Source: Nymphaea colorata (lineage: Eukaryota; Streptophyta; Magnoliopsida; Nymphaeales; Nymphaeaceae). From it: a stretch of DNA of 64,000 nucleotides. The notes beneath the pieces are model-generated. The model was not told the DNA's origin and ran no database searches. It was given only the letters and a program-made list of their open reading frames with translations. The stretch covers positions 23,338,742-23,402,741 of the forward strand of contig NC_045141.1 in assembly GCF_008831285.2 (NCBI RefSeq), read 5' to 3'. Both the position numbers and the translations under genes were made by a program. Below, in pieces: positions 1 to 12,300 of the stretch. Every line of letters starts with the position of its first letter. Position 1 is the first letter of the stretch.

Positions 1-1139
1 TGATAGTTGATACTATCCAAAATGTAAGTGATGAAAAAAAAACGTAAAGAATTATTTACGGAAAGAAAAGGACTAAACCAACAACTTTATTTGTCTTTTC
101 TTGGCTGAAGATGTCAATGCAATATTGAGGAAAAGAAATAACATAAAGGAAAACCATATCCAATCAATGCAGGCATGAAGGTAGCCGAGTTCTGAATTCT
201 AAGACCATTAAAAAAATACCTTCAAGAAAGGCACTTGGCAGACCTGAGACCATATCTGTGACAATGCCAGTTTAGCGACTACAACCCATTATGTGCAACG
301 AGAGTGAAGATGTGGAATTTGTTTCAAAAGGGTCTAATAATTCTGCTAATTACAATTGATGGCTACTTCAAAATTGGTCATGATTGGACTGAAAACATTG
401 ACATATGTGGGGTCAAATCCCAAGATCCTCTAAACTAGCTATAGAACCATGACAGACAATGTGCATTGTAAATACAAGAGCAAGTCAAGAAGTATAAAAA
501 TGTGTGTGTGTGTGTCACTGGTCTTCAGATTGCTCGTCCAGGCTGATGGCAACTATGAAATACTAAGTTTACATGTAAAATAAAGAGGGTTGACTATTCA
601 TAATAAGGGATGGTTAACTGCAATTAAGGGATTCCAAATCACGATTAAGTTCTTTAACCTTGTCACTAATGTTTCCGGTTTGACTAATCAATTACTGTCT
701 TTTATCTAAATCCCATCCATGCCCTCTCCTCATTTACACTTTTGCCCTCAGCCTTTCAGGATTGGTAAAAAAGAATCTCGGGGTTTGACTGAGTAAAAAC
801 CATGGTTATGAAGTCAGTTTTTCCTCCAGGTTGGACCGTTACGACATTACGTAGCTAGAGTTCCGCTCTTCTCACTGGCAATAGGCTGTTAATAAACACC
901 ATAGCACAAAAAAATGCTGGCAGGTTAAGCTCGGTCCCAAAAGTCACCTCTAGGAACTCAGTAAGGTAAGTGCAAAGTGCTAATTTTGGTTCACATATCA
1001 AACAGTGCAAGCTATTGTTTCAGGACTACCACATAGATAAATCTACAACAACACATTAATAAGAAAGAAAACAAGGAACAATTTAGCTAATCAGCTACTG
1101 TTCACCTAAAGGCAAAATGTGCTAAGTTTGAGAACTCAC
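1..1139 (-). other. Intron sequence of the NOA1/RIF1 gene, no exon found
   Basis: Follows the donor at 1139-1138. I searched it for the expected G2/G3 region on the minus strand and did not find it, so the next exon lies outside the window. The stretch is AT-rich with a short (TG)n run near 502-515. Nothing else stands out. Confidence 0.6.
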
Positions 1140-4100
1140 GTAGCAAAGCATTAACAAAAGCAGATTTCCCAACATTTGCTGAACCCTGTAATCATACAAA
1201 AGAAGTATTCACATAACCAAAATCATAACTCAGGACAAGAAAAAAACTCTTATAGAAAAGCAGCAAGAATATAGTTGCTCAATGACTTTGTGCCTGGAGC
1301 AAGTTTTGAGATCAAACAGACAATATTGATAAATGGCCCCACAACTGTGGAAGGGCCCATATTTGCATACTGCTCCTAGTGTGAAAGAAAAGGCAGCCTT
1401 GGCGCATCCAACAGCCAGCCCTATGAGCTAGCTTATCAGCTCAACCTCTGCCACTACTGCTTCACTAGCCATTGCTTCAGATGGAAGAAATGACGATCTC
1501 ACTCTTCAAGACAGATTCAGTCAATCTATTATGGCTAGAACATGGAGTTGCCACATATACAACAAACATGTATCAGCAAAAGAGGATAAACAACTGCTTC
1601 CACATTCATAAAATCAGCATTTGGTGACAAGTAAAATGGTTTAGCAACTTAGTTTCTAAATTAGGAGAAATGTCGGGTCACAACATTGCCCAGTCTTACA
1701 ATGACAAGAAACTTGAGTAGACGACACAAGTAGATAACATGAAAAAAGTAGGTACTAACCAGAATGTATACATCTCGGCCCTGCCAAAAGAAGGAAAAAA
1801 AGTCAGAACATAGTTTTTTGAGGAAAGAAAATAGAACTAAAACATGCAAAACACTGAAACTGTAATAATTTCCTGAATTTTTTTTTATATTAAGTGGAAA
1901 TGAACCAAAAGAGTTTGACTTCACACAACAACCTAAAAGTCTAAAACTTAAAAGATAGCCAGAATATAAAAACTACAAAAAAGACTGAGAAATTTAGAAT
2001 GATCATTCAAGAACACAGAATGACACGCTTTCCATGCTTTCTTCAGCCTAACAAATATGTGACTCCAAACTATTATGAGATGAATCAAATGAATCTATCC
2101 CTGCTAGGAATATAGAACGAAGCACCTTTTTCTCCTTTTGAATCTCAACAGCAACACCTTCAATACCTAACAGAGACTTTGAGCTGGTCAAATGGATGCT
2201 CAGGACACTGCAAAAAGGCAACATAGAAGAATATAACATTGTTGCAAAGTAAAACCAACTGTCTTGGTAAAATAAAATACCAAACAGCAAAACCAAAAGT
2301 CAATGCATGAGTCTTAAACCACCACAATAATGATTCTTCCAATATAGATAATAGAAGGAGAGCTGATTCTCGCTAGAAACCTCAATGCATCACGCTGTTG
2401 GCCATGTATGAGCATCTTGGGGTAGACCATACACAATGGACAACCAAATTTGGTCATACATAGTCAACCAAATTTCAGTTTGCTCCGTAACAAGAACCTG
2501 CTATTTCCAATAGTTGGAAAATATGAAACTCACTTAAGCTTTTTCTTCATTGTGGCCTCCACTATCCAGTCACCCACACAGTTCAAATCAGTCCCTTTAG
2601 GGAGGAGATCGACCTGTATCAATTAAAAGAAGCCCAATGAGCAAGGTGGAATCCATAGTTGTAGAGAAACATCACAAACTAGAACCAGCACCAGGGGAAC
2701 TTACCTTAGTGATAACCAAAATGATAGGATTTGCACCAGCTATATCACGTATCCGGGCCAAAAAGCTTCCATTGAAATCAACAATGTCCACCTATACAAA
2801 GATTTAAGTGTATAAAACCCAGTAACGTGCATAACGACAGTGAAAGATGATTTGCTCTAGAGGATTGATGGGAGTGCTTTCAAGTTTGTCAATTGTCATC
2901 TATCCCAAAGTGCTCCTAGACGGTATCTCAAAACAAACACTTTACGAAAACCAATTTGCACATGTATATATTAATGAGAAATAACATCTGTGTCTGCGCG
3001 CATGTGTGTTGTGGAGTGGGAGAAAGCCTGTTTAGAGCTCAATCAAAGCTTAGTCGGGAACTAAAGAAAGTTCACAAAAGAACTTAAAATTATAAAATTA
3101 ACTTTAAAGATGGGAAACAAATGAGTAAATTGATAACTCAAAACGATTGAAAATTGCCACATATTACAACCGTTCTTGTTATGCCGAAAGTTAAGACTAT
3201 AAGCCGGAAGTTTTAAACAGAAAATCGTCATGAATGCTCGCACATTTGTATATTCGTATGAATAGAGAACTTATTTACCAACTTAACGATGAGAACTTTC
3301 TCGGTTCTAAGGTGGCATAACTTCTCACGCAGCTCTTCAGCCGTTATAAACTGCTTACCACCAGCATAACCACCATTCCCACCCACAGCAGTAACCATGT
3401 GACCGTGTGATAGAAGTATACACCTCCCACAAAGAACAGTCCTGAGCTGACGATGTCTCTTCTTCTGCACTAAACATGAAGAATTCAAGCTACCTTGAAA
3501 TCCTTTAAGAGCCACATTAGGAAATCATATATCAAAAAGGTTCTCAGAAGGTCCAAAAGGAAACAAAATGGTAAAATACAAGAAAGTAAGTCATAATAAG
3601 CAAGACACACATCAAAACCTCACATAATTCTCTTCACCTCGCGAACCAATCGGCACCATCCAAAGATAAACAGCCGTAACGAAGAGGCACCCGAAAGAAG
3701 GGCACTGGAGAAAACTTATCTTACCACTTCGTAGGTCTGCGGGTCGACGTACCCCGGGGCATCAACTTCCTGGGTTTGCAGAGGCGCCCCGCAACCGTAG
3801 CACGAAGCAATGCCGGAGTCCACCACCCGCTTTGGCTCAGCGCCCTTATTCTTCTTCTCTTTCTTTTTGGGCTGCCCAGAGATCGGCTTTTGGGAGAGAA
3901 GGCGGTGGAGGAAGACCTCTCCCCTTGTAGGGGCCGCGGCGCCCGTGCCTGTCGGCTCCCCATCAGAAACAGATGCTCTGCGCCGCTGTGTCTCTGAGTT
4001 CGCCGATGATGCCTTAACTGAAGAAGAAGAACACAAAGAAGATTGTCTCAATCCGTGGAGAGGAATAAGGAACGGGGGTGCTCTGGGGAGAAAGGAAGGA

Positions 4101-4144
4101 GTAAAGGAGGAGGCGAAGTCGAGGAATGGCGACTTGAGGGACAT
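1140..4144 (-). CDS. NOA1: NOA1/RIF1-type circularly permuted GTPase, 5' part (gene continues off the left edge)
   Basis: Exons on the minus strand: 4144-3725, 3464-3279, 2791-2705, 2613-2534, 2207-2126, 1780-1760 and 1185-1140; all introns are GT/AG and the frame is continuous over about 307 residues. The start is the first ATG; the Ser/Pro/Arg-rich N-terminus looks like a chloroplast transit peptide. A zinc finger is formed by C115/C118 (CYGCGAPLQ) and C152/C155 (CGRC), followed by SHGHMVTAVGGNGGY. The GTPase motifs are in circularly permuted order: TKVD (230-233, G4), then TSSKS (G5), then the P-loop GSANVGKS (293-300, G1). This is the YqeH/NOA1/RIF1 family. Arabidopsis NOA1, once reported as a nitric oxide synthase, is known as a plastid GTPase needed for chloroplast ribosome biogenesis. 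G2, G3 and the C-terminal domain were not found in 1-1139, so the last intron seen is over 1.1 kb. Exon 6 is only 21 nt. Family call is very secure; orthology is inferred. Confidence 0.95.
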
Positions 4145-6372
4145 GGTGACCGCATGGGACTCGGTGAACACGATAACGCTTTTAACACTAAAACGTGAGC
4201 GTGTTTTAAAGTACTTAATTAGAAACTGGACTACTGGAGTGGATTCTGAGTTCGTATGTTATTTTCAAAATTTGCCTTTGGAACAAAGTAGTAATTAATT
4301 AACTGCAAAAAAAGACATATTTTCTTTACCAGTATAAAAGTTAATCCCCAATTCTTTGTCAACCTATTTCGAGGTTTACAACCATCTACCTGCTCCAACT
4401 GACCGATATGAGAACAAATAAGGGGTCTCCTGACAAATGATGAACAAAGGAGAAAAGCACACATGTTTCTACTATAATTGCAAAATATTACAGTGGTATT
4501 TGGTGAAACCAACCAAAACCTAACTTTAACTTGTTTGATTAAAATCGGGTCCTTTAATGAATTTTTAAAATTAGTTTAAATGAGTTTCCAAAATTCGTTT
4601 TTGTGTTTGGGAGACACGCAAAAACAGTGTTTTTATGAAAAACACTCCCTTTTTGGTTTCCCTTTTGAAAACCAGGATTTATCAACACTGGAGTTTTCTC
4701 AACTCGGTCTTGATGTTATCCAAGAACTCCAAAAACCATGTTTGGTAAGCAACCCCGCTTCCACTTGCTTGTCACAACCTCACAATGATGATCAGTACTG
4801 AATCTGTTGATCAAGCTTAGTGAAATTCTTAACAGAAGAAACTGTTTGAAGCAACCTCACAAAGGGTAATATTATCTTTCCCTGTTTTAACAACAAATCT
4901 CGTAAGTTGGCAGTACCAAGTAAACAACAAATCTAGAAAAAAGAAGGCGCCGTAAGAAATATTTCTATTTAGTTGCGGAGTGATATTTTTCCAATATATT
5001 GACTTCGGAACCGGAGACTTGTCCCCGGCATCCTTCGAACAAACCCTGTCATACCTAAGCAACGTCGCACACCCGTTGGATCTTGCTCCAGGATAACATA
5101 CTTCACTGGCCCTGCCATGCATAGTCTGCAATCGATCGACTGTTCTTGCCGTGTTTGCTATCACATTTGAAACTGCATTCAATTTTCAACCATCTCAGCA
5201 ATTTCAAAATCCATTCTTCCCCTTGAAGCCCAAGGCTAACGTTGATATAGCAAGAAAAACCACTCCGAAGTGTTCTAGCAAGCAAACAAGTTAGATTTTG
5301 AAGATTTTCATTCGCTGCAAAAGTATGACTACGACTGAGCATGGTACTGGGCGTGGTCAAAAGTTAAATCCTAGGGCCTAGTTCAGCTCGTTTACATAAT
5401 GAGCTAAGCCAACTCAGGTCGCGGGCCCTGCTTTAAGAGTCAAGAAAAATCTTAACCCTACAGGCTATTAAGTAAATCCGTATGACTAAATATATAAATA
5501 TTTTGACGAGTTGAATCTGACCCAATTCATTTGAATCGAATTAGGCAAGACAGATCGTCCAGTGCAAAAGAGCAGGCTTTGTTTAGGCCTTCATGGGACT
5601 GCCGGGCTTTTATGCTCTGGGATAACGGACATGCACGGCCGGGTGCCCATCCCTACCTATCACCTATCAGACGTTTTATTTTCGAAGTATGAGCCTCTCT
5701 TTCACTAACCGCTGCCATAAAGGAGCCTACAGTTAAATCATGTCATGTTGAGACAATAGAAAATTTATGTTATCCAGTGCAATTCCATCTCCATTTTTAT
5801 ACAGAAAAAACTAGTGCCGAGGAACAACAATAAAGATACCCTTATCTGACAGTCATCAAATAAAAACAGGTTCGTCTCAGAAAATCAGACATCTGCCAGC
5901 CATTCTGAAGTTATAGACAAACGTGGTCGTACATCTGCGATCGATCTGCTTTATGGGAGAAAAAAAGTATGATTTCTTTCCCCCTACGCCTCCATTATGT
6001 GGGAATGTTATAACAAGGAACTTTTTATCCACCGGCGCCAAGTGGTACAACAGCCAAATCGAACCACTAGATTCATTTCATGATACATCCCAAGTGTTCT
6101 ACATCCAATTACACCACAATTGTTATACTTCAATTTAGGCGTCCATATTGACAAGAGTAAGAGTTCCAATTTGATAAACAAATTGGTCAGTTTGATAGGG
6201 AAAAATTGTACACAAAAAAGACGCATATTACAGACTAAATGACAGATGAATGCCATCCGTCAGCTGAGAAAAGCATGGATTCGAGAAATTTTCCAAATTT
6301 GAAGTGACCGCGCATTCCCAGGACTATTACTGGGTGCTCCGGTGGTACGATCTTCTTCAGTGGCATTTCCTT
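4145..6372. other. Intergenic region between the NOA1 start and the 2PGK-like gene 3' end
   Basis: It should hold the NOA1 promoter (right of 4144, minus strand) and the 3' UTR of the 2PGK-like gene (left of 6373). Short minus-strand open frames at 4829-5182 and 5103-5360 match no family I know and overlap in different frames, so I do not call them genes. From about 5370 to 5655 the sequence looks like worn transposon DNA (family-name, region-specific repeats ending in a GGGATGGGCACCCGG-type end on the minus strand). No RNA gene was seen. Confidence 0.5.
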
Positions 6373-9300
6373 TCAGTTCGAACTTGAAGGTCCATGTGAG
6401 ATTCCTCGCTCAATACACTGTATAGAAAACATCAAGATTCAGGATTATTACATGCAAAACCGAGCAACCTATATACTTAAGAGCCACTGCCAACAAACAG
6501 AAACTGTTTGCAGGGTTGGATGATGTTTGGCATGCTCACGCAGGAAGCAGTCATCCACTACCTTTTTACTTTATGATGTGGAATATTGCTTGCTAACCCA
6601 TGTCATCAATGGCTCGCCAAGGTCCTTAGGCTAGCTGGTAGTGTAGGCAAACCGCTCCTCAGCAACCTAGCACGTCAAAAGACCTAAGACGTTTGGCTCG
6701 CTTAGGTGTTCGATAGCGTAGGATTTTTTTACTTAAATTGTCATTCCTTCTTCCTTCTTTTAAGACTTTCTTTTCCTTATGGTTTTGTATAATTTTTTTT
6801 TCACTTTTCATTGTTGCTCTACTTATCGCCTAGGTCCATAGCATAGTTGGTGACATATATTCTCCTCCATCTTCTTTCCGAAGTAGCACAGCCCTCTTCA
6901 TTGCTATGAGCATCTTAATGTAAATCATGGATCTTTACATAACCAGTTGAGAATCAAGGACTTCAACCTTTCACGTGTAATTGGTTGAGCTTCAAAGCAT
7001 GAAATATGTCTTCTTCCCCCATGTCCAATCAGCAAAAATATCGACTTGCTGGAACTGAAGGCAGGTATAGCACAAAAATATGTAAATGTAAAATATGCTG
7101 TTGCATTCACTCCTTATATATGCAGATACAATGTTCTTCGTATTTCATAATTCATACTTGGTCAGAGATGCATGCTATTCGAGCTACTAGAGTGTCACAA
7201 TCATCGCCTATGAATTTGTTCAACCACTAAGAAGCTAATATATGAACGAAGAAACAGGATCTTGCTTCATGTGTTACTGAACTCTTTTGTTCATAGAAGA
7301 AACACAAATTCAAGAAAAGATGAACTACATATTTTTGCTGATTTTAAACTTTCAAACGTATAAAATAGAAAATGTGTTCTTCAAGAGACGAATACTAAGA
7401 TCCAAAAGGGAACTAATTTATACCTGGAGGAGATAGCCATGAAGCCAGTCTAGTGTTTGGGGAAATGTTGTAGCCGAAACATTAACCACTGTCAAGCCCT
7501 GCTCATCAGAACAGAAAGAGAGTAAGAGGAAAGAGACAAAATTAAAACAAATGACCGTGGATTTTAAGAATGCACGATGCCATCAACAATATATTAGCTG
7601 TCAAAATGCCAAGGCCTTCATTAAATGTACATACGAGATCTAGTTCTAGAACAACCAACCAAATTGACGTGCAAGCAACACACAAATGACGATTACTGAT
7701 GTACGTCACTGATGGTGGGTACACAAAACATAACCTTCAGTTGAAATCTTAAATGAAATACCATAGTTGAAAATCAAGTTGCTGAATGCTCATAACCGGA
7801 AAAGACAAAACCATGTCATACACGCAAAGTTTATGATGATGCAACCATAATAATAATATTGCAAGAAAGAGAAGCCAACCATGCAAACTAAGCAGACCTA
7901 TGCCACATGGATGCAGCAAGAAGTTTCAAGGACTTAGACAATCTTCATGGAGCTGGAAATGTGGCTATCCATGATCTGAAATATGCATCACGAGAAAATA
8001 AATATGCTGTGAATCTGAATTTTATGCTAGAAGCCTAGAAATAGTACTTAATCTGAATTTTATGCTAGAACTAGTACACATGGAGATACTTCAAAACAGG
8101 AGATGGATGAAGAAAACAAGATACATTTATCAAATTGAATTAACCTAGTCAGCAACTCCCATGGTGAATCTTTGAACCTGTTAAGCTGAATTTTATGCTA
8201 GAACTGATTGCATGAACTCACTTAACTGCATAAAGGAAGGAGGGTATATGAAGAAATCAAGATATACTAATCGAATTGAATTAATATAATCAGCAAATCC
8301 CTCAATATTGTTAAGCTACGCATCAAAACAGCAGATATGCACATGCCTGCAGTTGAATAGCTTTACATAGTTGTATGGTCATCAGATAACACAATGGGAT
8401 CTCTCTCTCTCTCTCTCACACACACAGACACACACAGCCTTTCCTCCATAGGTTTGTCATGCATGTCTCAAATCTTTGCTTAAGGTCAATACCTGGTAGA
8501 GACCATCACTAAAGTTTGGCTGGCTTACTATTTTAACACTCTACTTAACAAGTTGGACCTAAATGAGAAACCATTTTGAAATTCTCTTCTCGGTGCATGG
8601 ATTTTCTTGGCTTGGGAAAAAGGAAGATGCTTTGATATTATGTGCAATTAGACATAACATAAAATTCGATCAAGCTATAATCCAAAATAAAGCCGTCTGT
8701 CAACAGCAACAGGACTTGCATGATCAAAGCGACATCACTTACAAGTTTCAATCATGGAGATATTTTGGTATTATATAGATCTAGATGTTACACAAAATTG
8801 GTCGAAGCTATAATTCAAATGAAGATCAACTGCCAAGAGGAAGGCCTGGAAGAACAGTCCTAAATCTCATTCATCTGTAAATTATATATGCTGACTACCT
8901 GAGAAAATTAAATTACCTGTGTCTCGAATGAGCACAAATAATCTTGAATAATCTTCAAATTTCTAACTAAAGTATCTTGATCCTGAAGATGACAAAAAAA
9001 AAAATTAGTGACCAGTAAGAACTAGGTGCCATGTAAAAACCATATATGAAATAAAATGTACTGAGTAAGTACTAACAACAACCCTAATTAGCCAAAGAAG
9101 ATTATTAGTGATCTTTCATGCCTATATCCATAAGACAGGTTCCACCAATCATGCTAAAAACCATACATGCAATAACTTTGAAAATGATTGTTCAATTAAA
9201 ATATAGGCACAACATGTCTCGATAACTTCTAACAGTTGCTAAAAGTAATGAATTATCTCTCCAAATTCTCCAACTTTTGAGACCAAACAGTGCCTATGTT

Positions 9301-12300
9301 CTGGTCGAGCAAGGTAGATAAGGTTATCATCTGATTTTTGAGCTTTGTGGGGCAGTAGATAACTAGTTCTTCAAAATTTCATAATGAAGGCCCAACAGAT
9401 AAGCACATGCATTTTATGCATCATATGCATGTCTATATTATGTAGATGTGCATACAAATATTAGACCTCAATCAAATACCTGAGCAAGACATTTATCACC
9501 AAATGTTCGAGTAGAAATCCATTCCTCCAGTAATGCCTATATCCACATCACAGTGCAATACTGCAATCAGGTTCCAGCTAATACAAATCTCATACATGTA
9601 CTAGGTGAAGAAAAAGAGTATAAACTCAAGGTTTCCGGGAGAAAATACATTCCAATACATTCTGAAAGAATCCTTCTACTGCAAATCAAGTCAGCTATGA
9701 AAATAGATAAACTGTTTCTATCACTAGAAGAACATATCTTAACAGTCAAAAGTGTGCTTGGGCGCCCACCTTTTTTCCTACACTGGCTACCAAGGAACTA
9801 AGTAAAAAAGAACGTCTTAAATTCTTCTTCTTCTTCTTCTTCTTCTTCTGCTTTTACGTTTCCATTCTTTTTCTTTGGCTTTTCCCTTTTTTCTTGTTTT
9901 TCTTCTCCGTCTTCATTTTTTTTCCTTCGCCAGGTGCTGCCAGGGCACTCTTAGGCTTTCTCCAAGGGCCACTGTCTAGTGCTTTTGACTACTAAGGATC
10001 TCATACAACAAAAAGAAAAGTAAATGGAAAAATGGATAGGAAGATATTTTTACATTCAGTACTTTTTCATCTTCAATCTTGTCATGCACTGGAAACATCA
10101 GCCGCTTAGCTACCAACTTTATATGACAATAACCAGCTGTATTATCACTATTCAGAATGCTGCAATTTAAATTTATCCAGTTATGACAACCAGAACATCA
10201 GGTTTCAATGGAAAAGCTCAACGTAATTGCAAAATGCTTGTTTCTTTTTTTAAATATACTAACTTAAGACCACCTACACTCCTCTCTGCAACACGCCACA
10301 CTTATTCTTTTGCCTGTTCAACTAATCTATGTGGCGTGGCTGGGGTATCAATGGTTTGAAGCTGTCATCAACAGCCGAGCCACTGAGAAGCTAATTAAAA
10401 ACGGTTGTAAACAGTAGTTTCCACTTTCCAAGTGTAACAGCAAATATTTTATCAAGATCTGATATAGACAAGAACCAGCTTGCCATTGCAACACAGGAAT
10501 CCTAATGTCTCAAAATTTTATTTTAGTTGCTATATTTGGACCCACTATTTCCAGCAAATTACATAAGAACCTCCAGCACAAACACCTCTTCTACAGAAAA
10601 CAAATTCCTGCCATTTGTACCACTCTATTAGAATCAATTAATTTTAGCATGTAAGTAAATGATGCAAGTAGTAATCACTTGTGGTGCTCCATTTTGCCAT
10701 TTGTTTAATTTCAGCTGATGTTTCAAATTTTCAATTCCATTTGTTTTTTATTTGAATTGATGATTTACAAGCTTGTGGACGGGTATCCACAAAATTATTT
10801 TTTCTTTCCCCTCTGGTGATGCAAATGTTTTTCCAACGTTTTTTACATTCTGCAAACGTCAGTACGTCACAAATTTGAGGCAAATCGCTCTAATATCAGT
10901 CCTGAGAATATACTTTGAATTATCCACTAATTTCACCAACAACGTTTCATCATTTCTACTGATTGACAATAAACTAGTAACTAATTCCTCCTGAAGTCTG
11001 TTTACCTCCCAAAAAACTTGAATATCATTGAAAATATTTACATAAAAACAAAGTATAATCTTCAAAAATAGCATGCCAAAAAAATATTTTTTTTATTAAA
11101 CACTATGGAAATGAAAATCACAAAATCCATTTGTGCAAGCAACACAATGGATACAGAAATAAGACTAACCGCATGAGAAGAATGGGGGAAAAAACATGAG
11201 AAAAACTAAAAGTTTGCCTCGCACCTTGTGATCAAAATCAGCCATCTTCAATACAATGGGAACAATTATTGGCTCAGCAACGGGTTTGTCCTGCTTTGAG
11301 GTACTTTCCACCTTTTTACCCCCACCTATGAAGGTTAAAACGATTTAAAAGGGGAAGGCAGAAAGGGCTTGAAAGCATAGAGAAGGAAGAATAACAATAA
11401 TATTAAACAGACCAACCAATATGCCCATGAAGCCACCAACACCTACCTCAACATCCCCACCCAAGTGACGTCACTAACTCATGCATGTGTGCATGCACAC
11501 AGAAGAAAAAAGAACTAATAAAAGAAGATACGATGATATAACCTTGGGATTCATGTACAGTGTCTGTAACATCTGATGGTGCCGGAACTTCAGTTACTTC
11601 TGGTGTGTGGCTTCCTGAGATGCTCTGTCCTTGAATGAATGAATCTTCACTGCAGCTATCTCTCTCAATTTTGTGTGAATTAACAGAACCAGAAACATTA
11701 TCAGTAGAAGAACCCAATGAAACTGTCTCCACTGAGTTAGCAAGTTTATCCACTGAAGTTCCTATAGCAGATGTTGGAACTTTAGCCTTCTTAAATGACC
11801 CAGTTAACACTCCATTTTCCTCATCCATCAGATAAATACTTGGATCCAAGTGTATTCCCTGACAGAATCAACAAAGAACCACGTATTTAGGTCGAATTAT
11901 CATATAGCTTGTATTGTTATAATGACATTGCCAAATAAACCACAGTTGCCCAGTTATACAGAATTTGAAGTCCGTGAAATGTGATGGGTGATATGAAACC
12001 AGCAAAGTGAAACTCAAAAAAAGCTTTCAAGTCAGCCTGTGAGCTGGAAAAGATACAAAGCTACTTCGACCTGATTTTATTTCTAACCTGAAGAGGATTT
12101 AGAAACATAGCAAAGGGTAGATTGAACAAGGCTTGACAATGATATGTATTAGTTTTGCTTGCTGTGTTACTCATTCTTAGAACATGCAAAACTAGACCTG
12201 GTGTAAGGGCTGATGATGTAGACTTATCCTTTTCTTACATGGATTACTCTTTCTGATTAGAACTTGGAAGTATGCATTGTTTAATTTGTTTTAACTTTGT

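Noticed and set aside
3810-4298. 162-codon plus-strand frame
   Set aside because: Antisense shadow of the GC-rich first exon of NOA1, without homology.
4829-5360. Two overlapping minus-strand frames as a gene
   Set aside because: No domain, different overlapping frames, no splice structure; left as intergenic.
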